From positions 1 to 64,000 of the forward strand of contig CAJOMD010000005.1 in NCBI GenBank assembly GCA_905235555.1: a stretch of DNA of 64,000 bases, read 5' to 3'. Position numbers and translations under genes: made by a program. Below, piece after piece: positions 1 to 10,831 of the stretch. The notes beneath the pieces are model-generated. The model made no database searches and was not told the DNA's origin. It was given only the letters and a program-made list of their open reading frames with translations. Positions within the stretch are counted from its first letter, which is position 1. Every line of letters begins with the position of its first letter. The stretch comes from an uncultured Eubacterium sp. (GTDB lineage Bacteria > Bacillota > Clostridia > Lachnospirales > Lachnospiraceae).

Positions 1-55
1 AATTTGGGGCAGAGCAGCACTGATGAAATCAGCTGCTCGTACACGTTTATAATAT

Positions 56-128
56 GCCGACGTGGCTCAATTGGCAGAGCAGCTGATTTGTAATCAGCAG
101 GTTAGCGGTTCAAGTCCGCTCGTCGGCT
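56..128 (+). tRNA. tRNA-Thr (TGT)
   Basis: GCCGACG/CGTCGGC acceptor stem, GGTTCAAGTCC T-arm, anticodon loop TTTGTAA. Confidence 0.95.
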
Positions 129-133
129 CTAAT

Positions 134-215
<82 letters not shown>

Positions 216-243
216 TTGATTTTTTAAAAATCTAATACTATAA

Positions 244-317
<74 letters not shown>

Positions 318-401
318 CTCAAAGAAAGATGATGTACATTATATCGTCTTTTTTTGTGTATTGATGTTATAATAGAATAAGAAAAATTTAAGAGGTACAT
401 T

Positions 402-2216
402 ATGAAAACAGTAAAAGAAACATTTAAAGGAATTAGATTCAATATAAAACCGATTATATTATTTTCAATTTTTTATTTCATAATAATGTTTTATATTCCA
501 ATTCTTTTGGATAAGCTTATGTTATTGTTCTTTAAATTGATTCATGGCGGCATTTACATGGGAAATGGTAATGCGATAGATATACTTAAAATGCCAGCTA
601 TGTGGCCAGGACTAATTTTCTCATTGATTATAAATGCAGGAATTCTGATGTTCCAGGTGGGAGCAGTATCTTATGCTATTAATGAATCTAAAAAGAAAAA
701 TAAAGTAAAGTTTTCACAGATGACAATAGCCGGAGTTAAAGTTGTTAAAAAAATCTTTAAACCACGCAATTGGTTAATTCTTTTGTATGCAGTTATTATA
801 CTTCCACTTACAGGAGCGATTAAAATAGGATGTGCTGCCACAAAAATATCTATACCAGAGTTTGTCGAGGACTTTATATATGCAAATGGAACGCTTAAGT
901 ATATTTATCCACTTGCACTAATCTTGCTATTCTTGTTAGCGGTTAGATGGATTTTCTCGATAGTGGCGTTTTCCCTAGAAGACAAAACATTTAGACAGTC
1001 TTGTAAGGAATCAATAGTGCTAAACAAAAAAAGGATATTTAAGACTATTGGAACGATAATAGTTGGCGGAATCGTGTTCATCGCTTTGGATGTTGTGGCT
1101 TCTGCGCTATTTGCATTGGTCGTAACACTGATATCGGTACTAATGGATGGAAATGGATTTGCAGCCTTTGGTGTTCAATATTTAAATTCATTTGAAAATA
1201 TGATGGCGCTATTTTTTAGCATCTTTATTCCAATTTTAAACGTTGGCTTGCTAACAACGATGTTCTTTAAATGGAGAAAGAAGAATAACGTAGAAGACCC
1301 AATTCCTGAAAGGGACATTAAAGCATTTAAAGTAAAAGGAAAGGTAATCTTTGTCACGTGCTTCTTAGTGGGAGCAGTTATATCAACATTTGTAGTGAAA
1401 GAATACATAATGTGTTATATGACCGAATCAAAGAGGCCCGTGGTTTGTGCGCATAGAGGAGAATCTTACAGCGTGCCTGAAAACACCATGCTTGCGTTTA
1501 AGACTGCGGTGAAGAAAAAAGCTGACTGGGTGGAAATGGATGTTCATAAAACTTTGGACGGCAAAATCATTGTAAGCCACGACGATTATATAGAGAGAGT
1601 ATCTGGAAAAGAAATTTATGTACATGAATCTAAATATGATTATTTGAGGAAACTGGACGTTGGTTCTTGGTTTGACAAAAAGTATTCGTATGTGAGATTT
1701 TCTAACCTTGATGAAGCCCTTAAATATTTGAAAAAAGAAGGAAAGCACGTTCAAATTGAAACTAAACCAATTGACGGGAATTATCCAGACGGAACGCCTA
1801 TAAATAAGGACTTTGAGGAGAAAATCATCAAGATTATAAAAGATAATGGCATGGAAGATAAGGTTGTTATCATCTCACAAAATGAGGACTCTCTGAAGAG
1901 AGTAAAGAAGATTGATCCAAATATCAAAACTGCAAACTGTATGGTTGTGGCTTGGGGAGATATAGGCGATATTACTTGGGCAGACTACTGTAGTATAGAA
2001 GAAGAAAATGTAACACCAGCCATTATCTACAATATGCACAAAGCTGGAAAGAAGTGCTTTTCTTGGACAGTAAACAGCGCTGACAAAATACAAAATCTAG
2101 TAGATTGTGGAATAGACGGAATAGTTACAGATAATGTAGTGATGGTTAGGAAGCAACTAGACGAGATAGATTACACGCCAGGTATCGATAAATTTATCAG
2201 AATGGTAGCTAAATAA
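402..2216 (+). CDS. Membrane-anchored glycerophosphodiester phosphodiesterase
   Basis: N-terminal multi-TM domain followed by GDPD motif 'VVCAHRGESYSVPENTMLAFKTAVKKKADWVEMDVHKTLDGKIIVSHDD'. Confidence 0.9.
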   Translation: MKTVKETFKGIRFNIKPIILFSIFYFIIMFYIPILLDKLMLLFFKLIHGGIYMGNGNAIDILKMPAMWPGLIFSLIINAGILMFQVGAVSYAINESKKKNKVKFSQMTIAGVKVVKKIFKPRNWLILLYAVIILPLTGAIKIGCAATKISIPEFVEDFIYANGTLKYIYPLALILLFLLAVRWIFSIVAFSLEDKTFRQSCKESIVLNKKRIFKTIGTIIVGGIVFIALDVVASALFALVVTLISVLMDGNGFAAFGVQYLNSFENMMALFFSIFIPILNVGLLTTMFFKWRKKNNVEDPIPERDIKAFKVKGKVIFVTCFLVGAVISTFVVKEYIMCYMTESKRPVVCAHRGESYSVPENTMLAFKTAVKKKADWVEMDVHKTLDGKIIVSHDDYIERVSGKEIYVHESKYDYLRKLDVGSWFDKKYSYVRFSNLDEALKYLKKEGKHVQIETKPIDGNYPDGTPINKDFEEKIIKIIKDNGMEDKVVIISQNEDSLKRVKKIDPNIKTANCMVVAWGDIGDITWADYCSIEEENVTPAIIYNMHKAGKKCFSWTVNSADKIQNLVDCGIDGIVTDNVVMVRKQLDEIDYTPGIDKFIRMVAK

Positions 2217-2290
2217 AGAAGCATAAAAAGTACTTGCATTTGTAATGGAGGGCATTTATAATATTTAAGTGCGCAACAACGCGCTTAAAA

Positions 2291-2363
<73 letters not shown>

Positions 2364-2471
2364 TAAGAGAGGACTTCATTAGAAGTCCTTTTTTATTGGA
2401 AATCTTTCAACAGACAGTTCTATTTTTTACATACATTGCCCTTTTGAACGCGTATGGTATAATAATTCAGT

Positions 2472-3875
2472 ATGAAATCGCTTAAAGAAAAGCTAATTGA
2501 ATATGCCAAATCAGATATGTATCCGATGCATATGCCGGGCCATAAACGCAATATGGCCTTGTTTAGTGATGTTAAAAACATAGAAGATATCGATTTCACA
2601 GAGGTGGAGGGACTAGATAATCTTCATGACCCAGAGGGAATAATTAAAGAGTCAATTGATAAGACATCTGAGTATTTAGGAACTGATAAAACTTATTACT
2701 TGGTGAACGGATCAACTATAGGGATTTTAGTTGCGATACAGTCTGTCACTAATATTGGCGATTCCATAATTGTCGCGAGAAATTCTCATAAATCTGCTTA
2801 TAACGCAGTTGCTATTAGAAATTTAAAACCATTTTATTTATATCCAAAGACAGTGAATGGGTTGTTTGATGGAGGATATGATAAAGAAGAATTAGATGTC
2901 CTTTTAAAAGAGTCCGGCGCAAAGGCAGTAATTATCACTTCACCTACATACGAGGGTGTGGTGGTTGATGTGAAGGGGTTATCAGAAGTGGCGCACGAAA
3001 ATGACGCCATTTTAATAGTAGATAGCGCTCACGGAGCACACTTTGTCCTTGAAGGATTTCCGAATCCAGCATACAAAGAGGGAGCAGATATTATAATTGA
3101 GAGTGTGCATAAAACTTTGCCGTCGCTTACACAGACAGCATTCCTCCATATAATGGGAAATAGAGTGGACAAGGAGAGATTGAAAGATACATTAAACTCA
3201 TATCAATCTTCTAGTCCGTCGTACGTGTTCTTGGCAAGTATAGATGAGTGTATGGAAATAACCAAGAGAACAAACACAGAGGATTTGTTAAAAACACTAG
3301 AGAAAATAAGGAAAGATGTTAATAACACAGGAAAAATTAGTATACCTGGACTAGACATAGTGGGCAAAAACGAGGTGTATGATTACGATCTTGGAAAGTT
3401 AGTGATAGATTTAAGCAAGACTAACCTTACAGGCACAGAACTTCAAAAGACTTTGAGAGAAAGATACAAATTCGAGACAGAGATGGCAAATAAAAAGTAT
3501 GTGATTGCCATGACATCAATTGCAGACGACTTGGAAAAACTAAAGGAATTTGGCGAAGCCTTGGTGGAGACAGCGGAGAGGATAGAAGTGTCTAGCGAGG
3601 AAGATACATCTCAAACAAAAGTGAAAAATGATATGAAATATTCACCATATGAGGCCATGCAAAATAAAGTGGAAATAGTAAGTTTGAGAGATGCTAAAGG
3701 CAAGGTGGCCGGCGATTACATTTACAAATATCCGCCGGGAATTCCGCTTGTGGTGCCAGGTGAAATTGTAAGTGAAAACCTAATAAAAGAAGTAGAAAAA
3801 AGCATTGAATCTGGGTTGCAGATAAAGGGAATAACAGATAAAATAACTAGTGGAATTAAAGTGATTAAGGAATAA
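2472..3875 (+). CDS. Orn/Lys/Arg decarboxylase-family PLP enzyme (YaaO/SpeA-like)
   Basis: 'YPMHMPGHKRN', PLP-lysine region 'ESVHKTLPSLTQTAFLH', C-terminal 'YPPGIPLVVPGE'. Confidence 0.9.
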   Translation: MKSLKEKLIEYAKSDMYPMHMPGHKRNMALFSDVKNIEDIDFTEVEGLDNLHDPEGIIKESIDKTSEYLGTDKTYYLVNGSTIGILVAIQSVTNIGDSIIVARNSHKSAYNAVAIRNLKPFYLYPKTVNGLFDGGYDKEELDVLLKESGAKAVIITSPTYEGVVVDVKGLSEVAHENDAILIVDSAHGAHFVLEGFPNPAYKEGADIIIESVHKTLPSLTQTAFLHIMGNRVDKERLKDTLNSYQSSSPSYVFLASIDECMEITKRTNTEDLLKTLEKIRKDVNNTGKISIPGLDIVGKNEVYDYDLGKLVIDLSKTNLTGTELQKTLRERYKFETEMANKKYVIAMTSIADDLEKLKEFGEALVETAERIEVSSEEDTSQTKVKNDMKYSPYEAMQNKVEIVSLRDAKGKVAGDYIYKYPPGIPLVVPGEIVSENLIKEVEKSIESGLQIKGITDKITSGIKVIKE

Positions 3876-3878
3876 ATT

Positions 3879-4466
3879 ATGGGCAAAATATTTTTTATTC
3901 TTGGAAAAAGCAGTAGTGGAAAAGACACTATTTTTCAGAAAATAAAAGAGAATAAGGAACTTAATCTAAAGACTGTTGTGGGATATACCACTAGACCTAT
4001 GCGTGAGAATGAAGTGGATGGGGAAGAGTACTTCTTCGTGGATAGAGATAGGTTAGAGGAACTTCAAAATGACGGAAAGGTGATAGAGGTTAGACATTAC
4101 AACACGGTTCACGGAGTTTGGAGTTATTTTACTGTGGATGACGGACAGATAGACCTAGACCGGGACAACTACTTGTATATTGGAACGCTTGAATCTTATG
4201 AGCAGGTGAGAAATTTTTACGGCGAAGATAAAATTGTCCCTATTTATATAGAAGTGGAACAGGGTGAGAGGCTTAAGCGAGCAATCCTTCGAGAGATTGA
4301 ACAGAGTGAGCCAAAGTATGAGGAGCTTTGTCGAAGATTTTTGGCAGACGAGCAAGACTTTAGAGAAGAAGAGATTAACAGACTTGGAATTAATAAGAAG
4401 TATATGAATGATAACTTAAATGATTGCGTGAATGAGATAACAAAAGATATTAAAGAAAATAAATAA
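3879..4466 (+). CDS. Guanylate kinase-like P-loop kinase
   Basis: P-loop 'GKSSSGKDT', 'YTTRPMRENEVDGEEYFFV' as in Gmk. Confidence 0.8.
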   Translation: MGKIFFILGKSSSGKDTIFQKIKENKELNLKTVVGYTTRPMRENEVDGEEYFFVDRDRLEELQNDGKVIEVRHYNTVHGVWSYFTVDDGQIDLDRDNYLYIGTLESYEQVRNFYGEDKIVPIYIEVEQGERLKRAILREIEQSEPKYEELCRRFLADEQDFREEEINRLGINKKYMNDNLNDCVNEITKDIKENK

Positions 4467-4537
4467 AGAAATTCAAGTGAGTCAATAGAAATACATGTGG
4501 GTAAATGAAACCCATATTATAAATAGAAAGAATAAAA

Positions 4538-5554
4538 ATGACAGAGAGAGCATTGGGGCAAAATCACATATATAAACATTTTAAGAATGCCATTGCAACA
4601 GGCAAACTTTCACATGCCTACATACTTCACGGAGAGAGGGGAATGGGAAAGTTAAATATTGCAAAGGAAGTGGCGAAGGCTATTCAGTGCGAGAGCAATG
4701 CTCCAGAAAAAGCAGACAAAACAGGAGAGGCTTGTGGTCAGTGTAAGTCTTGCCATCAAGCTGAATCTGACAATCAACCAGATATTAAATATGTGGTTCC
4801 TGCCAAGAAAACTTTGGGAGTGGATGATATAAGAGAGCAGATAAATGATGATGCGCTAATCAAACCATATGGAAGTCCATATAAAATATATATAATACCT
4901 AAGAGTGATACTATGACAGTGCAGGCGCAAAATGCGCTTCTTAAAACTATTGAGGAGCCACCAAATTATGCAATATTTATTTTGCTTGCAGCCAATACTG
5001 ATGTGTTTTTGCCGACTATTATTTCAAGATGTGTTGTTTTAAACGCTAGAACTGTGGGAGAAAACGAAATAGTAGGAGCGCTAAAGGAAAAATATAGTGT
5101 GGGGGATTACGACGCGAAGGTGGCGGCTTCCTTTGCCGGAGGCAACATAGGAAAAGCAGAGAAGTTAATTAGCTCTGATAGTTTCAAAGAATCCAAAGAT
5201 TCTGTCACAGACTTGGTAAGAGAAGTGGCAAATGGAGGAATGGAGGTTATCGCAAAAGCGGTAAAGGATTTGAACGACTACAAAGATGACAAAGAAGCTC
5301 TAGGCGATTATTTGGATATGATTCGAGTGTGGTTTGGCGACGTATTAAAATATAAATCGACAAAGGATGTAAATGAATTGGTATTCCAGGAGTCTTTGTC
5401 AGAAATCAAACAGTTAGCAGACCATATTTCGTTTGAAAATTTGAACGGAATAATGGAAGAAATAAATAATGCAGAAGGAAGAACAAAGAGCAACGTAGGA
5501 TTTGATTCCAATATGGAAGTAATGTTGCTAGGAATAAAAGAGAGGTTACAGTAA
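4538..5554 (+). CDS. holB: DNA polymerase III subunit delta'
   Basis: 'HAYILHGERGMGKLNIAKEVAKAIQC', 'CGQCKSC', 'NALLKTIEEPP' clamp-loader motifs; neighbourhood with ricT. Confidence 0.9.
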   Translation: MTERALGQNHIYKHFKNAIATGKLSHAYILHGERGMGKLNIAKEVAKAIQCESNAPEKADKTGEACGQCKSCHQAESDNQPDIKYVVPAKKTLGVDDIREQINDDALIKPYGSPYKIYIIPKSDTMTVQAQNALLKTIEEPPNYAIFILLAANTDVFLPTIISRCVVLNARTVGENEIVGALKEKYSVGDYDAKVAASFAGGNIGKAEKLISSDSFKESKDSVTDLVREVANGGMEVIAKAVKDLNDYKDDKEALGDYLDMIRVWFGDVLKYKSTKDVNELVFQESLSEIKQLADHISFENLNGIMEEINNAEGRTKSNVGFDSNMEVMLLGIKERLQ

Positions 5555-6459
5555 TGATAGACGTAGTAGGAATTAAATTTAGAAATACAGGAAAAATTTA
5601 CTATTTTAATCCCAAAAATATTGAACTAAAGAAGGGCGACCACGTAATAGTGGAAACGGCAGTGGGCGTTGAATACGGTGAAGTGGTTTTGGAGAAAAAG
5701 CAAGTGACAGACGATCAAGTTAAAAAACCTGTTAAGGACATTATGCGAAAAGCCAACGAGAAAGATGATCAAAGGTACGCTCAGAATCAGGAGAAAGAGA
5801 AGAAAGCCTTCAAGACTTGCAAGGAAAAGATTGCTAAGCATGGTCTTGAGATGAAACTTATTAAGGTTGAATATACATTTGACGGAAAGAAGATTATGTT
5901 CTACTTTACAGCGGATGGTCGTGTAGACTTTAGAGAGTTAGTTAAGGATTTGGCTTCTGTATTTAGAACAAGAATTGAACTTAGACAAGTGGGTGTTCGT
6001 GATGAGGCTAAACTGATTGGTGGAATTGGAATGTGCGGTAGAGAGCTTTGCTGTAGTACATTCTTGCCGTCATTTGCGCCAGTTACTATCAAGATGGCGA
6101 AGGAGCAGAACTTATCACTTAATCCAACTAAGATTTCAGGTATTTGTGGCAGACTTATGTGCTGTTTGAAAAATGAGCAAGAGTCCTACGAATACTTAAA
6201 TTCAAATCTTCCAGACGTGGGAGAGAGAGTAAAAACATTTGATGGCTTCGAGGGCGAAGTGGCAAGTGTTAATGTTATCAAGCAGGAAGTGAAGATTGTG
6301 GTGGAAGAGGGAGAAGACAGAGAAATCAAAACTTACAATGTGAGCGAACTTAAGTTTAAGCCAAAGAAAAAGAAATTTGATTTGGCTGCTGAGGAACTCA
6401 AGGAACTCCAAGGACTTGAGGATAAAGACGAAGGCATGGAGAATGCAGACAAACACTAA
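5554..6459 (+). CDS. ricT: PSP1 domain regulatory protein RicT/YaaT
   Basis: PSP1 C-terminal Cys motifs 'GGIGMCGRELCCSTFL' and 'GICGRLMCCLKNEQ'; follows holB. Confidence 0.9.
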   Translation: MIDVVGIKFRNTGKIYYFNPKNIELKKGDHVIVETAVGVEYGEVVLEKKQVTDDQVKKPVKDIMRKANEKDDQRYAQNQEKEKKAFKTCKEKIAKHGLEMKLIKVEYTFDGKKIMFYFTADGRVDFRELVKDLASVFRTRIELRQVGVRDEAKLIGGIGMCGRELCCSTFLPSFAPVTIKMAKEQNLSLNPTKISGICGRLMCCLKNEQESYEYLNSNLPDVGERVKTFDGFEGEVASVNVIKQEVKIVVEEGEDREIKTYNVSELKFKPKKKKFDLAAEELKELQGLEDKDEGMENADKH

Positions 6460-6472
6460 AGGATTACCTTGA

Positions 6473-7210
6473 ATGGAAATAGAGTTAAAAGAAAATGAAG
6501 AAATTTGTGACCTAGAGCGCAAAGGATATAAAGTGATCCAAGACAAAGAAAAATTTTGTTTTGGGATGGATGCAGTGCTGCTTTCTTCTTTTGCAGAGGT
6601 AAAGAAGAACGAGAGAGCGATTGATTTTGGAACGGGCACGGGAGTTATTCCAATATTGCTTGAGGCAAAAACAGATGGTGAAGATTTTGTGGGACTAGAG
6701 ATTCAAAAAGAGTCTGTAGATATGGCAATGCGAAGTGTTCAGATGAATAATCTTGGGAGTAAGATTGAGATAGTGGAAGGCGATATAAAGAATGCATCCG
6801 AAATTTTTGGCAAGGACTCATTTGACGTGGTGGTTACTAATCCGCCTTATATGAGTGAAAATAACGGGATTGAAAACCCGGATGCGCCAAAAGCCATAGC
6901 TAGACATGAGATTAAATGCACACTAGAAGATGTGATAAGAGAAGCTGCCGCAGTGTTAAAACCACAAGGCAGATTTTATATGGTTCATAGACCTAGAAGA
7001 TTAGCAGATGCCATGGAACTAATGAGACAGTACAAGATTGAACCAAAGAAAATTAGAATGGTTTATCCATACAAGGATAAGCCGTCCAACATGGTTTTGA
7101 TAGAAGGAGCAAGGGGCGGAAGGCCGATGATGAATATTGAAGAGCCGCTTATTGTCTATGATGAACCAAATGTTTATACTAGGGAAATATTAGACATTTA
7201 CGAGAAGTAG
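6473..7210 (+). CDS. tRNA1(Val) adenine-N6 methyltransferase-like (TrmN6/YabB)
   Basis: SAM motif 'AIDFGTGTGVIPILL' and 'VVTNPPYM' N6-MTase motif. Confidence 0.85.
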   Translation: MEIELKENEEICDLERKGYKVIQDKEKFCFGMDAVLLSSFAEVKKNERAIDFGTGTGVIPILLEAKTDGEDFVGLEIQKESVDMAMRSVQMNNLGSKIEIVEGDIKNASEIFGKDSFDVVVTNPPYMSENNGIENPDAPKAIARHEIKCTLEDVIREAAAVLKPQGRFYMVHRPRRLADAMELMRQYKIEPKKIRMVYPYKDKPSNMVLIEGARGGRPMMNIEEPLIVYDEPNVYTREILDIYEK

Positions 7211-7246
7211 TATCTTATAGAAGAAAGTAGTTGTAAGGAAGGCAGT

Positions 7247-8095
7247 ATGGCTGGTAAGTTATATTTGTGCGCGACGCCTATTGGAAATTTAGAAGATATG
7301 ACATATAGAGTGGTGCGCACATTGAAAGAAGTGGATTTGATAGGTGCTGAAGATACTAGAAATAGTATTAAGCTACTCAATCATTTTGATATAGAGACAC
7401 CGATGCAAAGTTATCACGAATTTAATAAATATGAGAAAGCCAAAGAATTAGTGAAGATGATGTTAGATGGAAAAAACATTGCGCTAATTACTGATGCTGG
7501 CACTCCTGGTATTTCAGATCCAGGAGAAGAATTGGTGAAAGAATGTCTTAAAAATAATATTGAAGTTACTTCTTTGCCGGGGGCAAGTGCATGCGTGACT
7601 GCGCTTTCTATGTCGGGGCTATCGAGCCAAAGATTTTGCTTTGAGGCGTTCTTGCCAAAGGATAAAAAGAAAAAAGAAAATGTGCTAAAACAGTTACAAA
7701 ATGAAACAAGAACGATTATAATATATGAGGCGCCACATAGACTTACAAAGACCTTGAAGGAATTAGAAGATGCGCTTGGAAACAGAAAAGTAAGTATAAA
7801 TAGAGAACTTACTAAAAAGTATGAAGAGTCATTTTTAACTACCCTTAAAGATGCCAGAGAAAAATATGAGACAGAGGAACCGAGGGGTGAGTTTGTCTTG
7901 ATAATAGAAGGCAAAGACCAAGAGATATTAGACCAAGAAGAACGACAGAAGTGGGACGAAATGTCTTTGGAAAATCACATGCAAATATACTTAAAACAAG
8001 GACTTGATAAGAAGACCGCGATGAAGAAAGTGGCAAAAGATAGAGGTGTTTCAAAACGTGACATCTATAATCAATTAGTTCAGGAGGAAAAATGA
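7247..8095 (+). CDS. rsmI: 16S rRNA (cytidine1402-2'-O)-methyltransferase
   Basis: 'LYLCATPIGNLEDMTYRVVRTLKEVDLIGAEDTRN', 'LITDAGTPGISDPG'. Confidence 0.95.
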   Translation: MAGKLYLCATPIGNLEDMTYRVVRTLKEVDLIGAEDTRNSIKLLNHFDIETPMQSYHEFNKYEKAKELVKMMLDGKNIALITDAGTPGISDPGEELVKECLKNNIEVTSLPGASACVTALSMSGLSSQRFCFEAFLPKDKKKKENVLKQLQNETRTIIIYEAPHRLTKTLKELEDALGNRKVSINRELTKKYEESFLTTLKDAREKYETEEPRGEFVLIIEGKDQEILDQEERQKWDEMSLENHMQIYLKQGLDKKTAMKKVAKDRGVSKRDIYNQLVQEEK

Positions 8096-10614
8096 AAGAT
8101 AAAATTCATTGGCCATTAATTAAAAGAATACTTGGTACTCTGCTAATTTTAGCAGGGCTTGTTTTCTTACTTGTAAATTATAAAGCATGTTATAACGCAC
8201 ATAAGACTAGGGCATATGCAGATCCAAACCAAAAACTAGTTAAGTTAAAAAGCGACAGTGTTATTAAACAGACTTTTATTGGTCGCGACGGAGAACTTAA
8301 GAAAATTGGAATATGTATGGACAATATGGGTATGGAGAAAGCTACCGGCAGTATGACGGTTACTATCTACCATAAAGGCAAAGAAATTTGCACAGACACT
8401 ATAGAGGCAAATATTATTGAGACAAATAAGTTTGCTTGGTTTAGATTTTTAGATAGACCAGAGACAGAGGAAGATGAAGTGTACACAGCGGTGTTTAAGT
8501 GCAATGACTTTAAGAATGCACAAGGATTTGGTGTGTATGTGACAGGAGTATTTAATCCGCGAGTGACTGAACCGGGAACTATTGATGGAAAACAAACATT
8601 AAAAACTGACAATGTAAGAATTAGAATGTCATTTATGAACTACGATATCGCATTGTTTATAAAGATGGCACTTATTCTACTAATAGGAATAATTCTTATT
8701 TGGCTTCCATATGGAAGGATTCAGGAATTTATTAAGAAAAAGACCAACAAAGAAATTGATTTACAGAAATGGATTTCAAGAGTATTCTTTGTTACAACAC
8801 CACTTACAGCATATTTCATAATGGAACTTTTATCAAAACACACTATGTCATATGTGGAAGGAAAACTGCTAACACTTGATGGCTGGTATAATATTATGAT
8901 TTATGCCATTATTTTGACGGTGGCATATGCTATCACAAACAGAACACAGTACGCATCACTCATTACATGGTCACTTACTTTAGTGCTTGGTTTGACAAAC
9001 TACTACGTAACAGCATTTAGAGGAATTCCTGTTTTAGTTCAGGATATTATGTCTATTGGTACTGCCAAAAATGTGGCGGCAGGATATATTTATGAATTTG
9101 ATATGTGGGTACTTTGGGGAGTTGCGTTATTTGCAGCGGCCGCGGGCACGATGCTTGGCTTAAAACCATACAAAGGTGTCAGATTAAAACTTAGATTTAT
9201 CCCAATTATCATTGGTGTGGCAGGACTTATCTTTGGATATTGGTTCTTTGTGCAATCTGAGGTTGTGGCAAAGAGTGGTATCGAGGATAGTCAGTGGAAA
9301 CCACAGCTTACATACAGAAAGAATGGAACAGCGCTATCATTCCTCACTTCGTGGAAGTACATTAAGACTGAAAAGCCACAAGGATATTCCGTGGACAAGG
9401 TTAAAGAGTTAACCAAAGGCTATAAATCAGATGTTACTTCAAAAGACAATGCTACTAAGAAGAAAATGCCAAACATCATTGCCATTATGAATGAATCGTT
9501 GGCAGACTTCTCATACGATGGTGAGTTGAAGACCACTGAGGATTATATGCCATATTTGAGAGCGCTTAAAAAAGACGCTGTAAGAGGACAACTCTTTGTA
9601 TCAATTGAGGGTGCTAACACAGCAAACTCAGAGTTCGAATTCTTAACAGGAAACAACATGGCATTCTTTGCTCCAAGAGCAGTGCCATACAACAACTTGC
9701 TAAGTGGTATTTTGCCATCAATGACAAGAACATTAAAGATGCAAGGATACACTGGCAATAATGCATACCACCCATACAAGAGAGATGGCTGGAACAGACC
9801 TAATGTATATTCATATTTAGGATTTGATAATTTCTATTCAGAAGAGCACTACAAAGATGCGAAGTACACTAGAAACTTTGTATCGGACGCTAGTGATATG
9901 AAGCAAATAATTAAAGATTTTGAGGCCGAGAAAAAGAAGAGCAAAGCTCCTTACTATCAGTTTAACGTTACTGTTCAAAACCACGGTGGTTATGTAGGAC
10001 AGCGAGGCAAAGTAAACGTAGATGTTAAGGTTACTACATCAGGTTTGAGTACAGAAGAGAATAACCAGTATATGACTTTGGTTAAGCAATCAGACGATGC
10101 TTTCAAAGAATTAGTAGAGCATTACAAGAAAGTGGATGAGCCTACAGTTATTGTAATGTTCGGCGATCATCAGCCACCACTAGTAGAGCAGTTTTATGAA
10201 ACATTGTTCAAGAAAAAACAGTCTGAATTTACCACAGAGGATACGGCTAACTGGTATTCTACACCATATGTTATTTGGGCAAACTATGATATAGAAGAAA
10301 AAGAAAATGTAGATATGAGTTGTAACTATCTATCATCATATTTATTGGATATGCTAGGAGCTGATGTTACTGGCTACAATAAGTATTTAATGAACTTAAA
10401 GAATAGACTGCCAGTAGTTACAGCATTGTTCTACAAAGGCGACGATGGAAAATTCTATGATATAGATCAGAAGTCTAAATACTCGAAAGACTTGAATGAT
10501 TATGCTATAATACAGTATAACGAGTTGTTTGATCAGAAGAATAGAGTAAATGATTTCTTCTTCTTGAAGGGCGGAGATTATTACATCGAGCCAAAACAAT
10601 TCTTTAATGAATAA
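8092..10614 (+). CDS. LTA synthase-family membrane sulfatase/phosphoglycerol transferase
   Basis: Multi-TM N-terminus; 'PNIIAIMNESLADFS', 'VIVMFGDHQPPL' sulfatase motifs. Confidence 0.88.
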   Translation: MKDKIHWPLIKRILGTLLILAGLVFLLVNYKACYNAHKTRAYADPNQKLVKLKSDSVIKQTFIGRDGELKKIGICMDNMGMEKATGSMTVTIYHKGKEICTDTIEANIIETNKFAWFRFLDRPETEEDEVYTAVFKCNDFKNAQGFGVYVTGVFNPRVTEPGTIDGKQTLKTDNVRIRMSFMNYDIALFIKMALILLIGIILIWLPYGRIQEFIKKKTNKEIDLQKWISRVFFVTTPLTAYFIMELLSKHTMSYVEGKLLTLDGWYNIMIYAIILTVAYAITNRTQYASLITWSLTLVLGLTNYYVTAFRGIPVLVQDIMSIGTAKNVAAGYIYEFDMWVLWGVALFAAAAGTMLGLKPYKGVRLKLRFIPIIIGVAGLIFGYWFFVQSEVVAKSGIEDSQWKPQLTYRKNGTALSFLTSWKYIKTEKPQGYSVDKVKELTKGYKSDVTSKDNATKKKMPNIIAIMNESLADFSYDGELKTTEDYMPYLRALKKDAVRGQLFVSIEGANTANSEFEFLTGNNMAFFAPRAVPYNNLLSGILPSMTRTLKMQGYTGNNAYHPYKRDGWNRPNVYSYLGFDNFYSEEHYKDAKYTRNFVSDASDMKQIIKDFEAEKKKSKAPYYQFNVTVQNHGGYVGQRGKVNVDVKVTTSGLSTEENNQYMTLVKQSDDAFKELVEHYKKVDEPTVIVMFGDHQPPLVEQFYETLFKKKQSEFTTEDTANWYSTPYVIWANYDIEEKENVDMSCNYLSSYLLDMLGADVTGYNKYLMNLKNRLPVVTALFYKGDDGKFYDIDQKSKYSKDLNDYAIIQYNELFDQKNRVNDFFFLKGGDYYIEPKQFFNE

Positions 10615-10619
10615 TAAAT

Positions 10620-10790
10620 ACTAACTGTAGTCGCGACCATTTGGTCAGAGGAAAGTTCGGTGAGATTCCGACACAGTCTATCCCTACTGTATTTGGGACG
10701 AACGGGAGTATGCTTCACAGGCACCCTAGTAGAGCGATCATAAGTCAGAGTGCTCAGGCTACATTTTACTTATTCGTAGGCAAGACGAAT
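10620..10790 (+). ncRNA. Cobalamin riboswitch
   Basis: B12-element core 'CGGTGAGATTCCGACACAGTCTATCCCTACTGTA' and B12 box-like 'AAGTCAGAGTGCTCAGGCTAC', then hairpin ATTCGT-aggcaag-ACGAAT; upstream of exported proteins and an ECF transporter. Confidence 0.87.
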
Positions 10791-10831
10791 TAGCACTAGA
10801 CCCTTGATGGGTTTGGTTTGTTAATATATGA

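Noticed and set aside
7414-7914. Antisense 166-aa ORF
   Set aside because: Shadow ORF within rsmI; composition typical of antisense frame.
10620-10790. RNase P RNA (GAGGAAAGT segment)
   Set aside because: Only the short GAGGAAAG matches; the B12-element core and downstream ECF/DUF4430 genes fit a cobalamin riboswitch far better.
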